A stretch of DNA of 64,000 bases from Chaetomium olivaceum. Taxonomy: Eukaryota; Ascomycota; Sordariomycetes; Sordariales; Chaetomiaceae. Of this stretch, positions 53,222 to 64,000 are shown one piece after another. The DNA lies in contig JAYWVB010000003.1 of NCBI GenBank assembly GCA_039881045.1, forward strand, positions 868,001 through 932,000. The letters are read 5' to 3'. A program made the translations under genes and the position numbers. The notes under the pieces were generated by a model that saw only the letters and a list, made by a program, of their open reading frames with translations, was not told the origin of the DNA and ran no database searches. Numbering within the stretch: the first letter of the stretch is position 1; the number at the start of each line of letters is the position of its first letter.

Positions 53222-54092
53222 TTACAGGTGGAGGATGGAGGCGACGGTGCCGAGGAGACCGCCGATGAGGCCGCAGGTGTTGGTGATCTTGTCAGCGCAG
53301 TCGCCGATCTGGCCAACGATGACCTGGAGGTCAACGACGACGCTGAGCTTGGCAACGATGGCGAGGGCGAAGTTGACGATGGGGCCGGTGATGACGACGA
53401 TCAGGTCGAGGCAGGCCTTGAGCTCGGCGCCGATGACAGCGAGGATTTCTAACTGTGTTAGCACTTGTTCAGTGTGGCTGGCTTAATAGGTTGCGACTCA
53501 CTGGCATCGAGCTTAACGAGGGCCGCGAGGGAGACCTCAACCTTGGCAATGAGGGCCTGGACGCGGACCAAGAGGTCAAGGACGACCTGGAGCTCAGCGG
53601 CAACGAAGACATCGGCATCGATGACGAGGCCATCAAGCTGAGGGGCGCATCCCTTGAGGATGTCGAGATCAATCTGGAGGTCGGCAATGACCTTGACGAG
53701 GGCATCGACGTCGATGTCGACGTTGGCCACAATGGCAGCTAGTGAATGTGAGCGAGAGCTTTGGCAGGCTGGCTTTCAAGACATACCGATCACCTCAAGG
53801 TGAGCCTCGACCTTGGCCTCGACCTCGACGACGGCCTTGACAACGGTGTCGACAACGACGACACAACGTCGGCACCGACGCTGACGACATCGCCACCGGT
53901 CGAAGGGAGGTTCTTGATGGGGGTCTTGATGCTGCCAGGGCCGCAGGTGCTGGGGACATCAACGTTGGGAACGTCGACGCCGGTCTTGTCGGTGCCGCTG
54001 CACGGGCAGGGAGCGGTGCGGGCCTCAAGGACGGGGGCGGCGACGGCCGAGCCAACGGCGAAGGCGGCGAGAGCGGTGCTGAAGAACTTCAT
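53222..54092 (-). CDS. Secreted protein with Val/Leu/Asp heptad-like repeats (one frame disruption)
   Basis: Exons 53787-54092, 53502-53738 and 53222-53448 with introns of 48 and 53 nt. MKFFSTALAAFAVGSAVAAP is a signal peptide, followed by EARTAPCPCSG, with a CPC group. The rest is a regular amphipathic repeat of Val, Ile, Leu, Ala and Asp (VVKAVVEVEAKVEAHLEVI, then ANVDIDVDALVKVIADLQID and similar) with isolated Cys in GCAPQ, ACLDL, DCADK and TCGL. Near 53860 the frame changes as if one base were missing, within a GTC/GTT run. Corrected length is about 256 residues. Long regular amphipathic helices with Cys suggest a surface-active or wall-associated protein; I do not recognise the family. 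Confidence 0.72.
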
Positions 54093-55854
54093 TTTGATGG
54101 TTGGAGAATTAAAAGGTAGTCTAAAAGAGTGACTAAGGTCTGTTGATTAAGTAGTAAGTTGTAGGAGTAAGTGAAGGACTGGCTGGATGATGCTGAGAGT
54201 GATGATGAGAAGATTGGTCCAACGAAGGGAGAACCTCGAGTATTAATACCCGTCGAGGGCACACCTGCTCCAGCCCTCATGGTCTCACCCTGACATGGCT
54301 GCATGGTGATGGACGCCCACCCATCTCCGCCAGGCCGGGGCCGGCGTGCATTGCCGGGGAGCGTTGTTCGCCGTCCAGGCACATCCAACATCGCCCCTCC
54401 AACTTGGCCGGGATGTTCTCTCCGCTCTGAGCATGGTGTTGCACGCAGATCCCAATAGCCCGAGCCGGGTTCCACGCACCCGGGTGATCGCCAGCCCTAT
54501 GACTCGAAGCGGTAACCTGATTGCACCGCCGTTGGACCGGGCTCGATGTTGGCTGGCCTGGACGCGGCTTGCAGCGCTTTCCCGACATTGGCAAAAGCGA
54601 ACGACGTGTGTTTGATACCAACAGCTAACCACCCAACACGTTTAGCATTTTCACCGCCGCCAGCACACAGCGTTCGTCTCACCGCCAGGAGATGGCTCGT
54701 CGTCAAGCCAGCAGCTCATCTGAGTGTCAAAAGTGCCCAGCTTGCCAAGGGCAGTAGTGAGCGCCGATCATGCTTAAGCTTCGGCACTCTTGTGCCCGGA
54801 ACCCTGCGGTGTGGAGGCCTGATATGGCAACTTCCGCTGTCATTCACCCCTGGTCAATGTTAATGTCGTTGGTTGTGAAACATGCATGGCCGCTGGCACG
54901 CTCAACACCAACCGTTGTGCTCGTGCAACGCAAAAAAAACATGTCTTGGGAAAGGGGTTTGCCAAGGGTTTCCATCACGATCGACAGCCCAACACAGGAA
55001 CCAGATGCAAGCCACCACGCAACGGCTCGGGTCGGGGCACACAACTGCGCACCGCAAACGTGTGCCCTTGCATGCGGCTGAGGGACGGTGTCAAACAAAA
55101 AGCAAACCCTCACCGACCTCGAATAGCTTCGCTCCGCTCTTGCCAACCCGCCGAGAAATATTTTCCCCGAAATGGGCCGTTATCTCAGCTCTCGACAGCC
55201 GACGTGGTGATTCAGCGTAAGGACATTGGGCTGGACTTGGTCGAAAAGCAATGTCTCACGCTGACAAGTAATTGCTACGAGTGAAAAAGGAAGGGGCTGT
55301 CATTTGCCCCTTTCCCCACACAACTGAGCTCCGATCACTGTTGACAGCCGGGCTCTGCTCCTCGATCTTGCGGGCTCGATGCAAGGTTTTCCTTGTTTTC
55401 ACGAATCGCCGTCTGTCGCCGTCGAGTTCAGGTGACAGCGACCAGGGATTACCAAAAACGGAAACCCAGGGCTCTGGGTTTGGGTTTGGTACCCAACCAA
55501 TGTCGATCTTTCTTTCACCGGCGGATGTCGGGGTTTTCGGCTCTGCCAGTTTGTGCATGGCGACCCCTTTTCCGGCGCTGCGGAAATGTCCAACACTTCC
55601 AACCTCATTTCACGTGGCTCTCATCCTCTCGAGCGAGGCGAGTCGCGGGTCATCCGGCGACATGGTGAGCATGCCCCTGGAGAAATCGAATCAACCAACA
55701 AACATGTCAAAACAAGTCACCGCCAGAACACGCCAAGTGCTCGTATCTCGCTGTATTGCCATCTACGTTATGCTCACTCCACAAATAAGCCCTGATTCCC
55801 TGATTCCCTGGCAACGTGCCATTGGGCAGCCTCAGCACATTTTCTTCTTGTGAA
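54093..55854. other. Intergenic region
   Basis: About 1.76 kb between two minus-strand genes. A TATTAATA element near 54241-54248, some 150 bases upstream of the secreted-protein ATG, may serve it. Frames of up to 193 codons here lack the composition of the neighbouring genes and I regard them as non-coding. Confidence 0.5.
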
Positions 55855-58667
55855 TTACTCGCATCCCTCCTCCTGCCTCCTGAACTTGGCCGACGGCCCA
55901 GGCAAGTAGCGGATCCTAAAGTCGGTTGTCTCAGCCGCGTCATAGTCGGCAGCCTCCTCGCGGTCCCCAAAGATGCGCAGAGCCTTGACAGCGATCTTGT
56001 ACCGGCCGGCCGGCGCATAGGTGCCGTCGTCCAGCTTGCCGTCCCACTTGTACTCGAACCGGCCGCGCGGGTTCCACAGCGCGGGTAGGCCCTCGGGCTG
56101 CCCAATGGTCTTGGTCCCGAACACGATGCTCGCGGTGCGCGCGACCGTGGTGCAGTTGCTGACGGGCACAATGTCGGCGCGCAGCACGGCGGAGCCCATG
56201 GCGAGGCTGACGACTAGCTTGGGCCGCTCGGTGCGGTTGGCGTAAGACGAGTCGTTGGAGAAACCCGGGGGGGGGAGCACAAAGGTGACACCGGCGGGCA
56301 AGGGCGTGTTGCCCTCGTCGCGGGCGCTGCTCACGTGGGCGCCCTGGGGGCCGAGGACCACGACGGAGCGCATGCTGCCCGCCACGCCGAGGTAGGGGAG
56401 CGAGAGTGCGGAGCTGTCGGATCCGTTGATGGCGATGTAGCCAGAGTAGACCGGGAGGCGCTTCACGTTGACGCCCTTGGGAGGGGTCGCGGTCACGGTG
56501 ATGATCTTGCGCTGGCCGGCGGGGATGGTGAAGTTGTTCGGGCTGAAGGTGAGCGAGGCGAAGTCGGCTGTGAGCTCGTTCGGGAACGCCCCGGGGTTGA
56601 TTGAGTTCTCGTTGTTGAACGTGTAGGCGGTGGCGGCGCCAATGTTGCTTAGCGAGTAGGTCACTGCGGCGTTGCCCGTGTTGGAGATGCTGAAGTTCTG
56701 CACCGGGTTGAAGTTGTCCGTGTCGTTGAACGCAAGGCTCGACACGCTGAGCAGGCTCGTCGCCCTGGCGGCATCCCAGGCCTGGAGCAGGCCGGCTCCC
56801 TGTTGTGCTACTGGGGCGAGCACAGGCAGAGACTTACCTTGCAGCCGGAAAACGTTGGGGCGTGCTGTGGCAGACAAGACATTCTCGAGTATTTTGGGGT
56901 CCTTGGTGTTCCGCGCGGTCATGAGCAACGCGTAGATGGCCGCGGCCATGGGGCACGCCATAGAGGTCCCGGACAGCACGCCGTACGAACCAAGAGCACG
57001 GGGATAGGTCGACAAGATCAGGCCGCCGGGGGTCGAGAACTGAGGCTTTACCTCGAGCTCATACGTGGGGCCCCAGCTGGTGAAGTCGCTAAGGAATCCG
57101 CCTGTGACCGTGTTCTCGGAGGAGCTGAGGAACGTGCCGGCCTTGAGGGGATCGGTAATGTGGACCACCACCTTCGACCCGGCCTCAAGTGCGCGAACCC
57201 AGGTCTCGCCCTGCTCGGGCGTGACCATGGCCACGCCGACGATGCCTTCCACCGATGCCGATACGCTGACGGTCCCGGCCACGTTGTTGTAAAAAATGAC
57301 ATACTTGGCTCCCTTGGCTACAGCATTGGCTGCCTTGTCCACGAATGCGCAGCTGCCGCGGCGGACCAGCACAATATAGCCGGACAGGTCGGGGGTCGAA
57401 TCGGGGTAGGGTTCGCATCCGTTGGCCGGGTCGGACGTGTCGAAGCCGACGGACCAGAGAGGGAGACTGACATCATCCCACGCTCCCGGCTCACCGGCGG
57501 TAAAGCCAAAGGAGCCCGATGTCCCGTTGATCGTGTACGAGGCATTGCTGAGGAGTGCCGGCGTGACGGTGTTGTCGACGGACGCGATAGCGGTGACCTT
57601 CTTGCCGTTGGCAGCGGTGGACGCGTAGAATATGCCTGCGGCACCGTCGTTGCCGGCCGAGACCACGCAGGGGACACCGTTCTCGACGATGCGAGAAACG
57701 ACGGCGGCCCATGGGTCCTCGCTCCAGCCGGACGCGCCGCCGATGGACGCCGTGATGATGTCGCTGCCGTCCTCGTAAGCCATGTTGTAGGCGGCGATCA
57801 GGATGTCATTACCGACGTCGCCGCTGCAGCCGAAGACGCGGTACGAGCCCAGGGTGACACCCTGGGCGGCTCCGACGATACCGTACGGGTTGTTTGACTG
57901 GGCCGCAATGATACCGGCGACGTGCGTGCCGTGGCCGTTGCACTCGTCGAGCGGATCCGCGTCCGGGACCGGTGTGTTGGCGCCATTGAACTCGTCGCCA
58001 ACTAGGTCGGTGCCGTACGAGACCAGGCAGCCCTCGCCGAAGCAGCCACCAAGGGCAGGGTGGAGGTAGTCGGTCTGTTTTCGTTAGTGACACGTCTGGC
58101 ACGCGCTGGACTGCGCCGCCTTGCCTCGCCCGACTTACACCAGTGTCAATGATGCCAATCTTAATGCCCTTCCCGGTGACAGCCTTGTCCTTGAACCGGT
58201 TCACCTGTGTCATCAGGTGAGTGCTGAAGGTGTCGCTACCCTCTTGGCGCTTAGACAGAACGGATTCGACGGCGTCGCCTGTGGAATGCACGACGTGGTG
58301 CGGGACGGGATAGCGCCGGACGGGGTAGACGGCCTTGATCTTTGGCATGGTGGCCACCTTGGCGATCATCTTGTCGGCATTCTTGATGTCCTTGAACTGG
58401 ATGGACGCGCCCTTGAACAGCTTGAAGCGGAGGTCCTTGCGGAGAGACGCCTTGCCTGCTCCCAGGTTGTTGACGAAGGCATTGGAGTCCTGGTGAGTCT
58501 GGTCAGTACGGCGCGCGAGACATGAAGGGCCGCTGGCAGTTCCTCACCTGATCCTCTTCGTACTCGACAATGTAGGCGCCCGGGACGATGGAAGGGGTAT
58601 CCGGAGTGACGGCCCGGGCAACGGCCGTGACGGCCAGAAGCACGGTGGCCACGTTGAGCCGGACCAT
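55855..58667 (-). CDS. Secreted subtilisin-family serine protease with PA domain
   Basis: Exons 58548-58667, 58139-58498 and 55855-58074 (introns of 49 and 64 nt) give 899 residues with no frame break. A signal peptide (MVRLNVATVLLAVTAVARA) and an inhibitor-I9-type propeptide come first. The S8 catalytic domain has Asp in KIGIIDTGTDYLHPALGG, His in NGHGTHVAGI, the oxyanion Asn in VVSAGNDG and Ser in SGTSMACPM. A protease-associated insert (DLSGYIVLVRRGSCAFVDKA) sits between Asn and Ser, and a Fn3-like domain follows the catalytic part. This layout matches fungal minor-extracellular-protease (Vpr-like) enzymes. It should be secreted and degrade external protein. CATATAAG near 58860 (minus strand) may be its TATA box. 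Confidence 0.93.
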
Positions 58668-60610
58668 GGTGCCTGCCTGCCGCGCGGGAGTCGGGTTCGG
58701 TGGAGATGAGGACGGGAGGGGAGCGGAGCGGAGCGCGGGGCCGATGAGTGAGTGACGAGGACCTACGCAGCTGGCGAGTGAAAAGAAAGGCACTCGACAC
58801 TCGACACTGTCCGTAACTCAGCCAAGATTTGTCCAGGCCGATCTGGCGCCATCATGGCACTTATATGTCGCCGTGTTTGCTCGCGGGAGCGGGAGGGTTC
58901 AGGGGGTGTCTCGCTTCCCCATGGGCCCGCCAGCACGTCAGGGCGATGTTGCGGCCGAATTTACCCAAATTTTTATCACCGGAGCAATTGAGGTTCGCCA
59001 TTGGGCCGAGTGAAGCAGATTGTCCCACAGCGGCCTTGCTCGACAAGGCAGGTCGGGCATGTCGCAACCGTGGAATGCGACCTTGTTGGGCATGAGATCT
59101 CTTGCCAAGAGCCGTTCAATTTGTGTAGCCGTGGCTTCCAGTACCTGTCGTAGAACCGCAATGGCAAGAAACGATGCGGTACCACGGATGGTGATGCGCA
59201 AAGCGGGCGGGCTGAACCCCCCTGCGCTTGGATGATCCGAATTAGGCTGAGCTTGGCAGGTCCCATCACTGAGCTCCCTTTGAGAGATGCCTTGAACGTG
59301 AACGTGAACTGCACTCGCAAGGGCGGAAGGGGCTGGTGGTGAAGAACTATTGCGAGAGAGCCTGTCCAGCTTCAGCTCGTCTTCTCCTTGCATGTACATC
59401 GGCCTTTGCTCGTGATGCTAGGTGGAAACGGCGTGGTAACGGCGTGGTGAGCATTCTGCATGTAATCTGTACAGAATAATTGCAACCACCGCGAACCCCT
59501 GTCGTTCAAGAGCCGACGGCGCGTCTCAGCCGAGCAAGCCGGAACCGGGGTGAGTGCCGACGACCAAATCTGGATGGCGCCACCGCGCCAGAGAGAGAGA
59601 GTGTGTGAGTTTACAAAGTAAAACCCCATGGGTTTGTATGTAGTTAATCGTCTTGTATCGCAGCTTTACGGTCTCGGAAGCAGACAAGGCAACTCGCATC
59701 TCGTCGTATGCTCCGGGTGCCTTGCAGGATACCAGATGGCCTTGGTCGTGTTCCTGCAGGGAAATGTCACCTTCCTGGCCGAGGGGCTCCCCGCATCGCC
59801 CCTCTCCTTGGATGATCGCCATCACCCGATGGCCGGGGTGCCGGGCTCCAGGGCTCACGCAAAGCAAGCCCATACATCCAAAGCCAAAGCGTCGCTATGG
59901 TCGTGCGACACATTGTGAGAAGGAGGGGCGCTTTATCTGGTGCGGAACGGCGGTCGAGCAACGCCGAGTTAGGTAACCACACGGTTCTGGAAGTGCAATG
60001 TGCTCTGTCGTGCAACCGAAGACTCCGGGCACGCATCGCACTCAAAAGCCGTGTTTCTCATCAACCGGCCGCAAAATGCCGACACTAAACTTTGTGGTCA
60101 TTTCCAGACTGCAGCGCCTAAATTGTAGCTGCCGTTGATGCTGCCCGCCGATGCAGCAGAGCACATAAAATCCTTCCGTCCACGGCTCTCCGCGTGTTGC
60201 TGCCGTATCGGGGAGATTTCTCATTTCTCAAGCAGTCCCACGTAGGGTCCTTTGCAAGTTGGCAGCCGTGTTGAGTTCCACGAGAAAATCCCGGGCGCGC
60301 TGGCGGGTTTGGCCGCATGCTTGGGATGGCATGGGCCAAGAGATTTCTCCGGGCGATGTGGGTTTCCCCGCAAAGTGGCGCCACTGAGCCAATGCAATGC
60401 GGCTTCGAGCTCTCGGTTGTGCTGGCTCGGATTTGTTTGAGCCTGGGGGCCTTCGACAATTCAGCATCGCCAAAAGCCGAACTCGCACTTCTGTTCGTCC
60501 TGTAAGAACTGGGTTGCTTCCCAATTCCAGCATCCATGGATGTACCCGTGCAGCTAACCACTGACGCCCAGCCCCGATAGATTTGCGAATTGCACCTAAT
60601 TGCCCCGGCC
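58668..60610. other. Intergenic region between divergent genes
   Basis: About 1.94 kb. No gene, tRNA or repeat is supported; a GAGAGAGAGAGTGTGTGAG microsatellite lies near 59591. One frame of 314 codons on the minus strand overlaps the BolA gene and is a shadow. Confidence 0.5.
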
Positions 60611-61126
60611 ATGATCTGCCGAGCCTGTCTGCGAGCCCGGAGCGCCCGGAGCGTCCTCCCCTCCGAAGCGCTTCTCGGGCGTGGATTAATGCGGGCCACG
60701 CAAAGACGGTCGCTCTCGATGGCCGCCCCGGGCCAGCAGCTGGTGAACGTGACGTCTCCCATCTCTCGGGCCCAGCTTCCCCAACAGCGCGTCAAATGCC
60801 AGCCCTTTTCCACGTCGACCCCCGTTGCCTCCGCCGCGGCACAACCACAAGAACCTGCCGCCGCCTCCACTAGCGCCCCAGAAAAGCCGACATACCTCTC
60901 CGAAGGCGAATCCCAGATTTGGGACATACTGCTGGCCGAGTTTGCGCCTACAGAACTCGTGGTACAAGACATCTCCGGAGGCTGCGGGTCCATGTATGGC
61001 ATCGAGGTCTGCTCCGAGAAGTTCCGCGGCTTGAACATGCTCAAGCAGCAGCGGCTAGTCAATGCGGCGCTGGGGGATCTGCTGAAGGAGTGGCATGGTG
61101 TTCAGCTGAAAACGAGGGTACCGTGA
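60611..61126 (+). CDS. Mitochondrial BolA-like protein (BOL3/AIM1 type)
   Basis: 171 residues from one exon. The first 70 residues (MICRACLRARSARSVL and a second Arg-rich stretch) have the Arg/Ser/Ala composition of a mitochondrial presequence. After an Ala/Pro linker the BolA domain runs from residue about 98 to the end: GESQIWDILLAEFAPTELVV, QDISGGCGSMYGIEVCSEKF, FRGLNMLKQQRLVNAALGD and WHGVQLKT. The GGCGSMY Cys and the His of WHGVQ are the positions used by mitochondrial BolA3-type proteins with monothiol glutaredoxin 5 to hold and pass [2Fe-2S]/[4Fe-4S] clusters. The first ATG in frame is used. Confidence 0.9.
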   Translation: MICRACLRARSARSVLPSEALLGRGLMRATQRRSLSMAAPGQQLVNVTSPISRAQLPQQRVKCQPFSTSTPVASAAAQPQEPAAASTSAPEKPTYLSEGESQIWDILLAEFAPTELVVQDISGGCGSMYGIEVCSEKFRGLNMLKQQRLVNAALGDLLKEWHGVQLKTRVP

Positions 61127-62287
61127 GAGAACATCTCATGCCTCCTGGTTTCTTGAGCAGTGGGAAGGCGTCCGGCGCCGGTAGAAGTACTACGGTGTTT
61201 GTTCGTCTTGGGCGGGCTGTATTGTAGTTGCTTGCCCTCTCAGAGGAGGCAACACCCACACAGCACGCCCCCCGGATTGCAGTCCCAATTACTCTACTCC
61301 GACTGGCACTTCATTGTTTTTCGCCGTGTTTTGGGAACTTGCAGGCGTGTCTCCCGGGCCGTGTATGGCAGCACATTTGCGAGCTTGTGTGACACTACCA
61401 CAGTCTCTGTGTTTTCATTCCACCGCATTCGGGGTATGTACATTGTTCCAATCGTGGCCATGAGAGCTGCAAGGAACCGAATCCGCGATGTGCAACCCCT
61501 GCTATGGCGAGGTCTTTTTCGTTACCCTGGCACGTGGGCCTTCCTTTTCGATCACTGGAGCCTCCAAGCAACTTGTGGCCATGGACTAATCGACCTTGTG
61601 CTGCCGCCCACGTGATGCTCACATGGCGTGGGCGGATCTGGCTTGTCGTTTCGATTCCCAAAGCGCTGGTTTACCAGCAGGAGGTCACACGGAAGATGCC
61701 GGATCCGAGCTCTCCAGAAACCACAAGTGCTCTGCCCACAAAGGTGTCTCGGCGGCATCACTTGGGTCTTCTTGCAAAGCTCAACACGGGGTATCACCAA
61801 CACCGCCGTTGGCGAACGCTGTGTCTGGCTGGCAGATGTCAATCTTCTGGGACAATCCCCAAATGCCCTGGACGACAAAAAGCCCGGAACTTTCGACCTG
61901 ATTCGCGCAATCCGCAGCGCTCGGGCACGGCTCAGCGCGGGTCGTCGTTCCCGAGCGAAGGACAGGGGTTACGATCTTGACTTTCGACCAATAACCACCA
62001 ATTCAACGCCGATGAAGCGGGGTTGAGTGTCACCGTCCAACTTGAAGGTGTGGCAACCCCATCGAAACTGGCACATGGCTGGACATTGATGAAACCTCCA
62101 TACATAGTCCTTTTTCCCCGATCTTCAGATTTCCAGGAGAGATACGCGCGTCGTAGTAACTTTGTTAGTGACGACGAATTGCATTCACAACCCAGAACAC
62201 TAACGACCACTTGCTCGCGCTCAGTCGATCACACATCCAACCCGGCAAGCTGCACATTGCAAGTCGCGAGAAGCAACCACCATCGCT
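61127..62287. other. Intergenic region
   Basis: About 1.16 kb between two plus-strand genes. Overlapping frames of 100-160 codons occur on both strands, but none shows domains, a leader or splice support. Confidence 0.45.
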
Positions 62288-63052
62288 ATGGCCCCGCGCA
62301 AAAACCCCTCCTCCTCTACCGGCTGGTCGCACACGCCGTCGACGGCCATACTCCTCTGGATGGGCGTGTCGCTGCCGCTCGTCGCGTGGGACACGGCCTA
62401 CATGCTGCTGCGGCCGCACACGATGCCCGGCGGGTCGCTGCACGAGCCGTTGTGGGTGCCTTACGCGCTGTACGGCGAGGTCGACCACATGTACGGCGCC
62501 AAGCAGTGGGACGCCCGCAACCCCTTCGCCGCCACCCAGAGCCTGATGAATCTCGCCGAGACGCTGCTGTACCTGGCCTACCTGGGGCTGTGGTATGTCT
62601 ACGGCGGGAAGCCGGCCCCCGGGGCACGGCGCGCGGTCGGTGGGCGGGCTGGTGCACTCGCGGTGCTGCTGGGGTTTAGCGCTGCGGTCATGACGGTCAG
62701 CAAGACGGTGTTGTATTGTGAGTTTGTCTTTGTTGGTGTGTGACAACGCAGGGTTTGGCTGACCCAGGCCGGGCTATTCACGTAGGGCTGCTCGAATACT
62801 GCTCCGGGTTCGACAATATCGGCCAGAACGACGCCTGGACTCTCTTGTTTCTGTGGATCATCCCAAAGTAAGTCCTGAGGTGTTTGTGACTGAAGCTGGT
62901 TCATGGCACTTTTTGGTAGGGCCTCAAACTAACATTGTATGTACAGTGGTGCTTGGATCGTTGCCCCTTTGGTTTTCATGGTCTTCGGCATGGGAGAAGA
63001 AATCATCACAGGATTGACGCAAGGAACAAGCTCGGCAAAGAAACAGAACTGA
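62288..63052 (+). CDS. Four-helix membrane protein of the EXPERA/EBP-like type
   Basis: Exons 62288-62717, 62786-62867 and 62947-63052 (introns of 68 and 79 nt, canonical ends) give 205 residues. Four hydrophobic segments are visible: near 20-42 (AILLWMGVSLPLVAWDTAYM), 85-105 (LAETLLYLAYLGLWYVYGG), 120-150, and 165-190 (WIVAPLVFMVFGMGEEI). Polar residues inside the membrane part (DTAYMLLRP, NLAETLLYL, WLLEYCSGFDN) resemble the EXPERA domain of emopamil-binding protein, TM6SF and TMEM97, which act on sterols in the ER. The assignment rests on pattern alone. Both splices are needed to keep the last two helices; without them the protein ends soon after helix 3. Confidence 0.6.
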
Positions 63053-63252
63053 GCCCATGTACTATTTCCGTAGGTATTTGTGTACGGCGGCGAGGGGACG
63101 AAATACATTGGGTACCAGGTATCCTACGTGTACGTATCTCTCTCTTTTGGCACGTCACGTCACTCACTCACATTGTCACTTTGCATCTGACAACCGTTCA
63201 AAAACTCCGTACCGAGTATCGCTTTGGTCAATTCCCGAGTCCAGAAACCAGC

Positions 63253-63961
63253 TTATTCCCCGCCTTGAACCCCATCTTTGGCTCCATTCGCGTCGACCCC
63301 CTCGGAGTCCTCACCACTGCCCGTGTCTTGTTCCTCCTCTTCGTCCGCAAACATGTCAATCGCCACCTCCATAGGTGCCCTGACCCAAGGCGCACCCCAG
63401 TTCCCGGCTGGCTCGTTGAAATGGCCCCGGCTGTGAAAAGACGGCGTCACAACGAGGTCCACCGGGTAGCCTTCGTGATCTTTTGGACCGGCGCTGATTC
63501 TGTGCGGTATGACCTCCGGGCGCTTCTTGTAGATGAAGCCGTGTGCTTGGCCCGTTTCCGGGTCGGTGAAGCTGAATTCCCAGTTTCGTTCGTTACAATG
63601 TATGTACCTGCCATCATTTACGTCAGCCACAAGCCCTCCTCGCGGACGCCGTAAAGCCAACATACCAGTCCAGATCGATGGCTGCCTCAGCAAGCTTGGT
63701 GAGGTCCTGATTCAGGGTCCTCCAGGGCTTTCCGTTATTCTTGATTGGCTGAAGCCAGCGGCCGAGCTTCTGGCGGAGAAGTCCAACCACCGATTCGAAG
63801 TTATAACGAAGCTTTGTGCCGCTGCGAGCCGACCTCAGCAGCTCCACCGTCAGGGCGCGCCAGAGCAAGTGCCGGTTCTTGAGACGGTCTGCAACCACCG
63901 TCCGCCAAAAGGGATCCATAAGGCTGGTCTCCTTCTGATCCACTCTCAGGGCATCGGGCAT
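63253..63961 (-). CDS. Unrecognised protein at the right edge
   Basis: Exons 63666-63961 and 63253-63607 joined by a 58-nt intron (GTATGT...TGGCAG) give 216 residues. The first part is basic and helical (KNRHLLWRALTVELLRSARS, LRYNFESVVGLLRQKLGRWL); after the splice comes DWYIHCNERNWEFSFTDPET, then SRGHFNEPAGNWGAPW and a very acidic end (ADEEEEQDTGSGEDSEG). I do not recognise it. An in-frame stop lies upstream at about 63989, so the ATG at 63961 could be the start; but a possible acceptor (CACTCAG) just upstream means a further 5' exon beyond the window is possible. It converges on the EXPERA-like gene. Confidence 0.6.
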
Positions 63962-64000
63962 CAAATGGGTGAGAGCTGAGTGGGTGCATCAACACGTTAA

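Noticed and set aside
6100..53870. Programmed ribosomal frameshifting as the cause of the many frame breaks
   Set aside because: Sites share no slippery heptamer or downstream structure, run in both directions and occur in unrelated genes; base-level error is simpler.
55272..55853. 193-codon open frame on the plus strand
   Set aside because: Ser/Pro/Leu-rich without domain, splice or promoter support; lies downstream of the subtilase gene in probable 3' sequence.
60118..61062. 314-codon open frame on the minus strand
   Set aside because: Overlaps the BolA gene; its content is Ser/Arg-rich and it lacks any motif.
1..64000. tRNA genes, rRNA and CRISPR arrays
   Set aside because: Intergenic regions were read for GTTCRANNC-type T loops and for regularly spaced repeats; none was convincing. 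A tRNA search program would be decisive.

Overview
The window reads as nuclear DNA of a filamentous ascomycete, most likely a Sordariomycete and perhaps Sordariales. Coding sequence is GC-rich, introns are short (about 45-100 nt, GT-AG, many with a CTGAC/CTAAC-type branch site), intergenic DNA is poorer in GC, and the families are typical of moulds: a GAF hybrid histidine kinase, a DUF3405 protein, a HeLo-like/pseudokinase/protease fusion, a BIM1-like copper protein, a Zn2Cys6 factor and a TDT transporter. I saw no rRNA, tRNA, CRISPR array or intact transposon.

Layout. 0-10 kb: the C-terminal end of an unrecognised gene, a 1.9-kb gene-poor stretch, a LanC-like gene (+), then a hybrid histidine kinase (-) divergent from a DUF3405 membrane protein (+). 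10-13 kb: a tandem duplication of about 1.17 kb carrying a tiny two-exon gene; the second copy is decayed. 13-28 kb: a multidomain protein with a HeLo-like helical N-terminus, a pseudokinase and a trypsin-like protease (+); a large Ala/Ser-rich membrane protein ending in KDEL (-); and the ER ubiquitin ligase Doa10/Ssm4 (+). 28-40 kb: a TDT-family transporter (+), a berberine-bridge-type FAD oxidase (-), a cytochrome P450 (-), arginyl-tRNA synthetase (-) and a ferric-reductase-like oxidoreductase (-). 41-51 kb: a BIM1-like GPI protein (+), a hypothetical (+), a short-chain dehydrogenase (-) divergent from a saccharopine-dehydrogenase-like reductase (+), a transcription factor with a C2H2-type finger plus a Zn2Cys6 cluster (+), a second SDR (-) and a hypothetical (+). 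51-64 kb: two small secreted proteins (-), a secreted subtilase with a PA domain (-), a mitochondrial BolA-like protein (+), an EXPERA/EBP-like membrane protein (+) and an unrecognised gene at the right edge (-).

Two points govern how the window should be read. First, at least seven well-conserved genes need single-base frame corrections to read through, while other long genes (1622, 1214 and 899 residues) are clean. Base-level assembly error is the simplest cause, but real mutation is not excluded. Second, the most striking gene is the HeLo-like/pseudokinase/trypsin-like fusion at 13.4-17.1 kb. Its order recalls a cell-death executioner carrying its own protease. Several neighbours could work together, namely transporter/oxidase/P450 at 28-34 kb and SDR/reductase/transcription factor/SDR at 43-49 kb, but neither group contains a backbone synthase, so pathway assignments remain inference.
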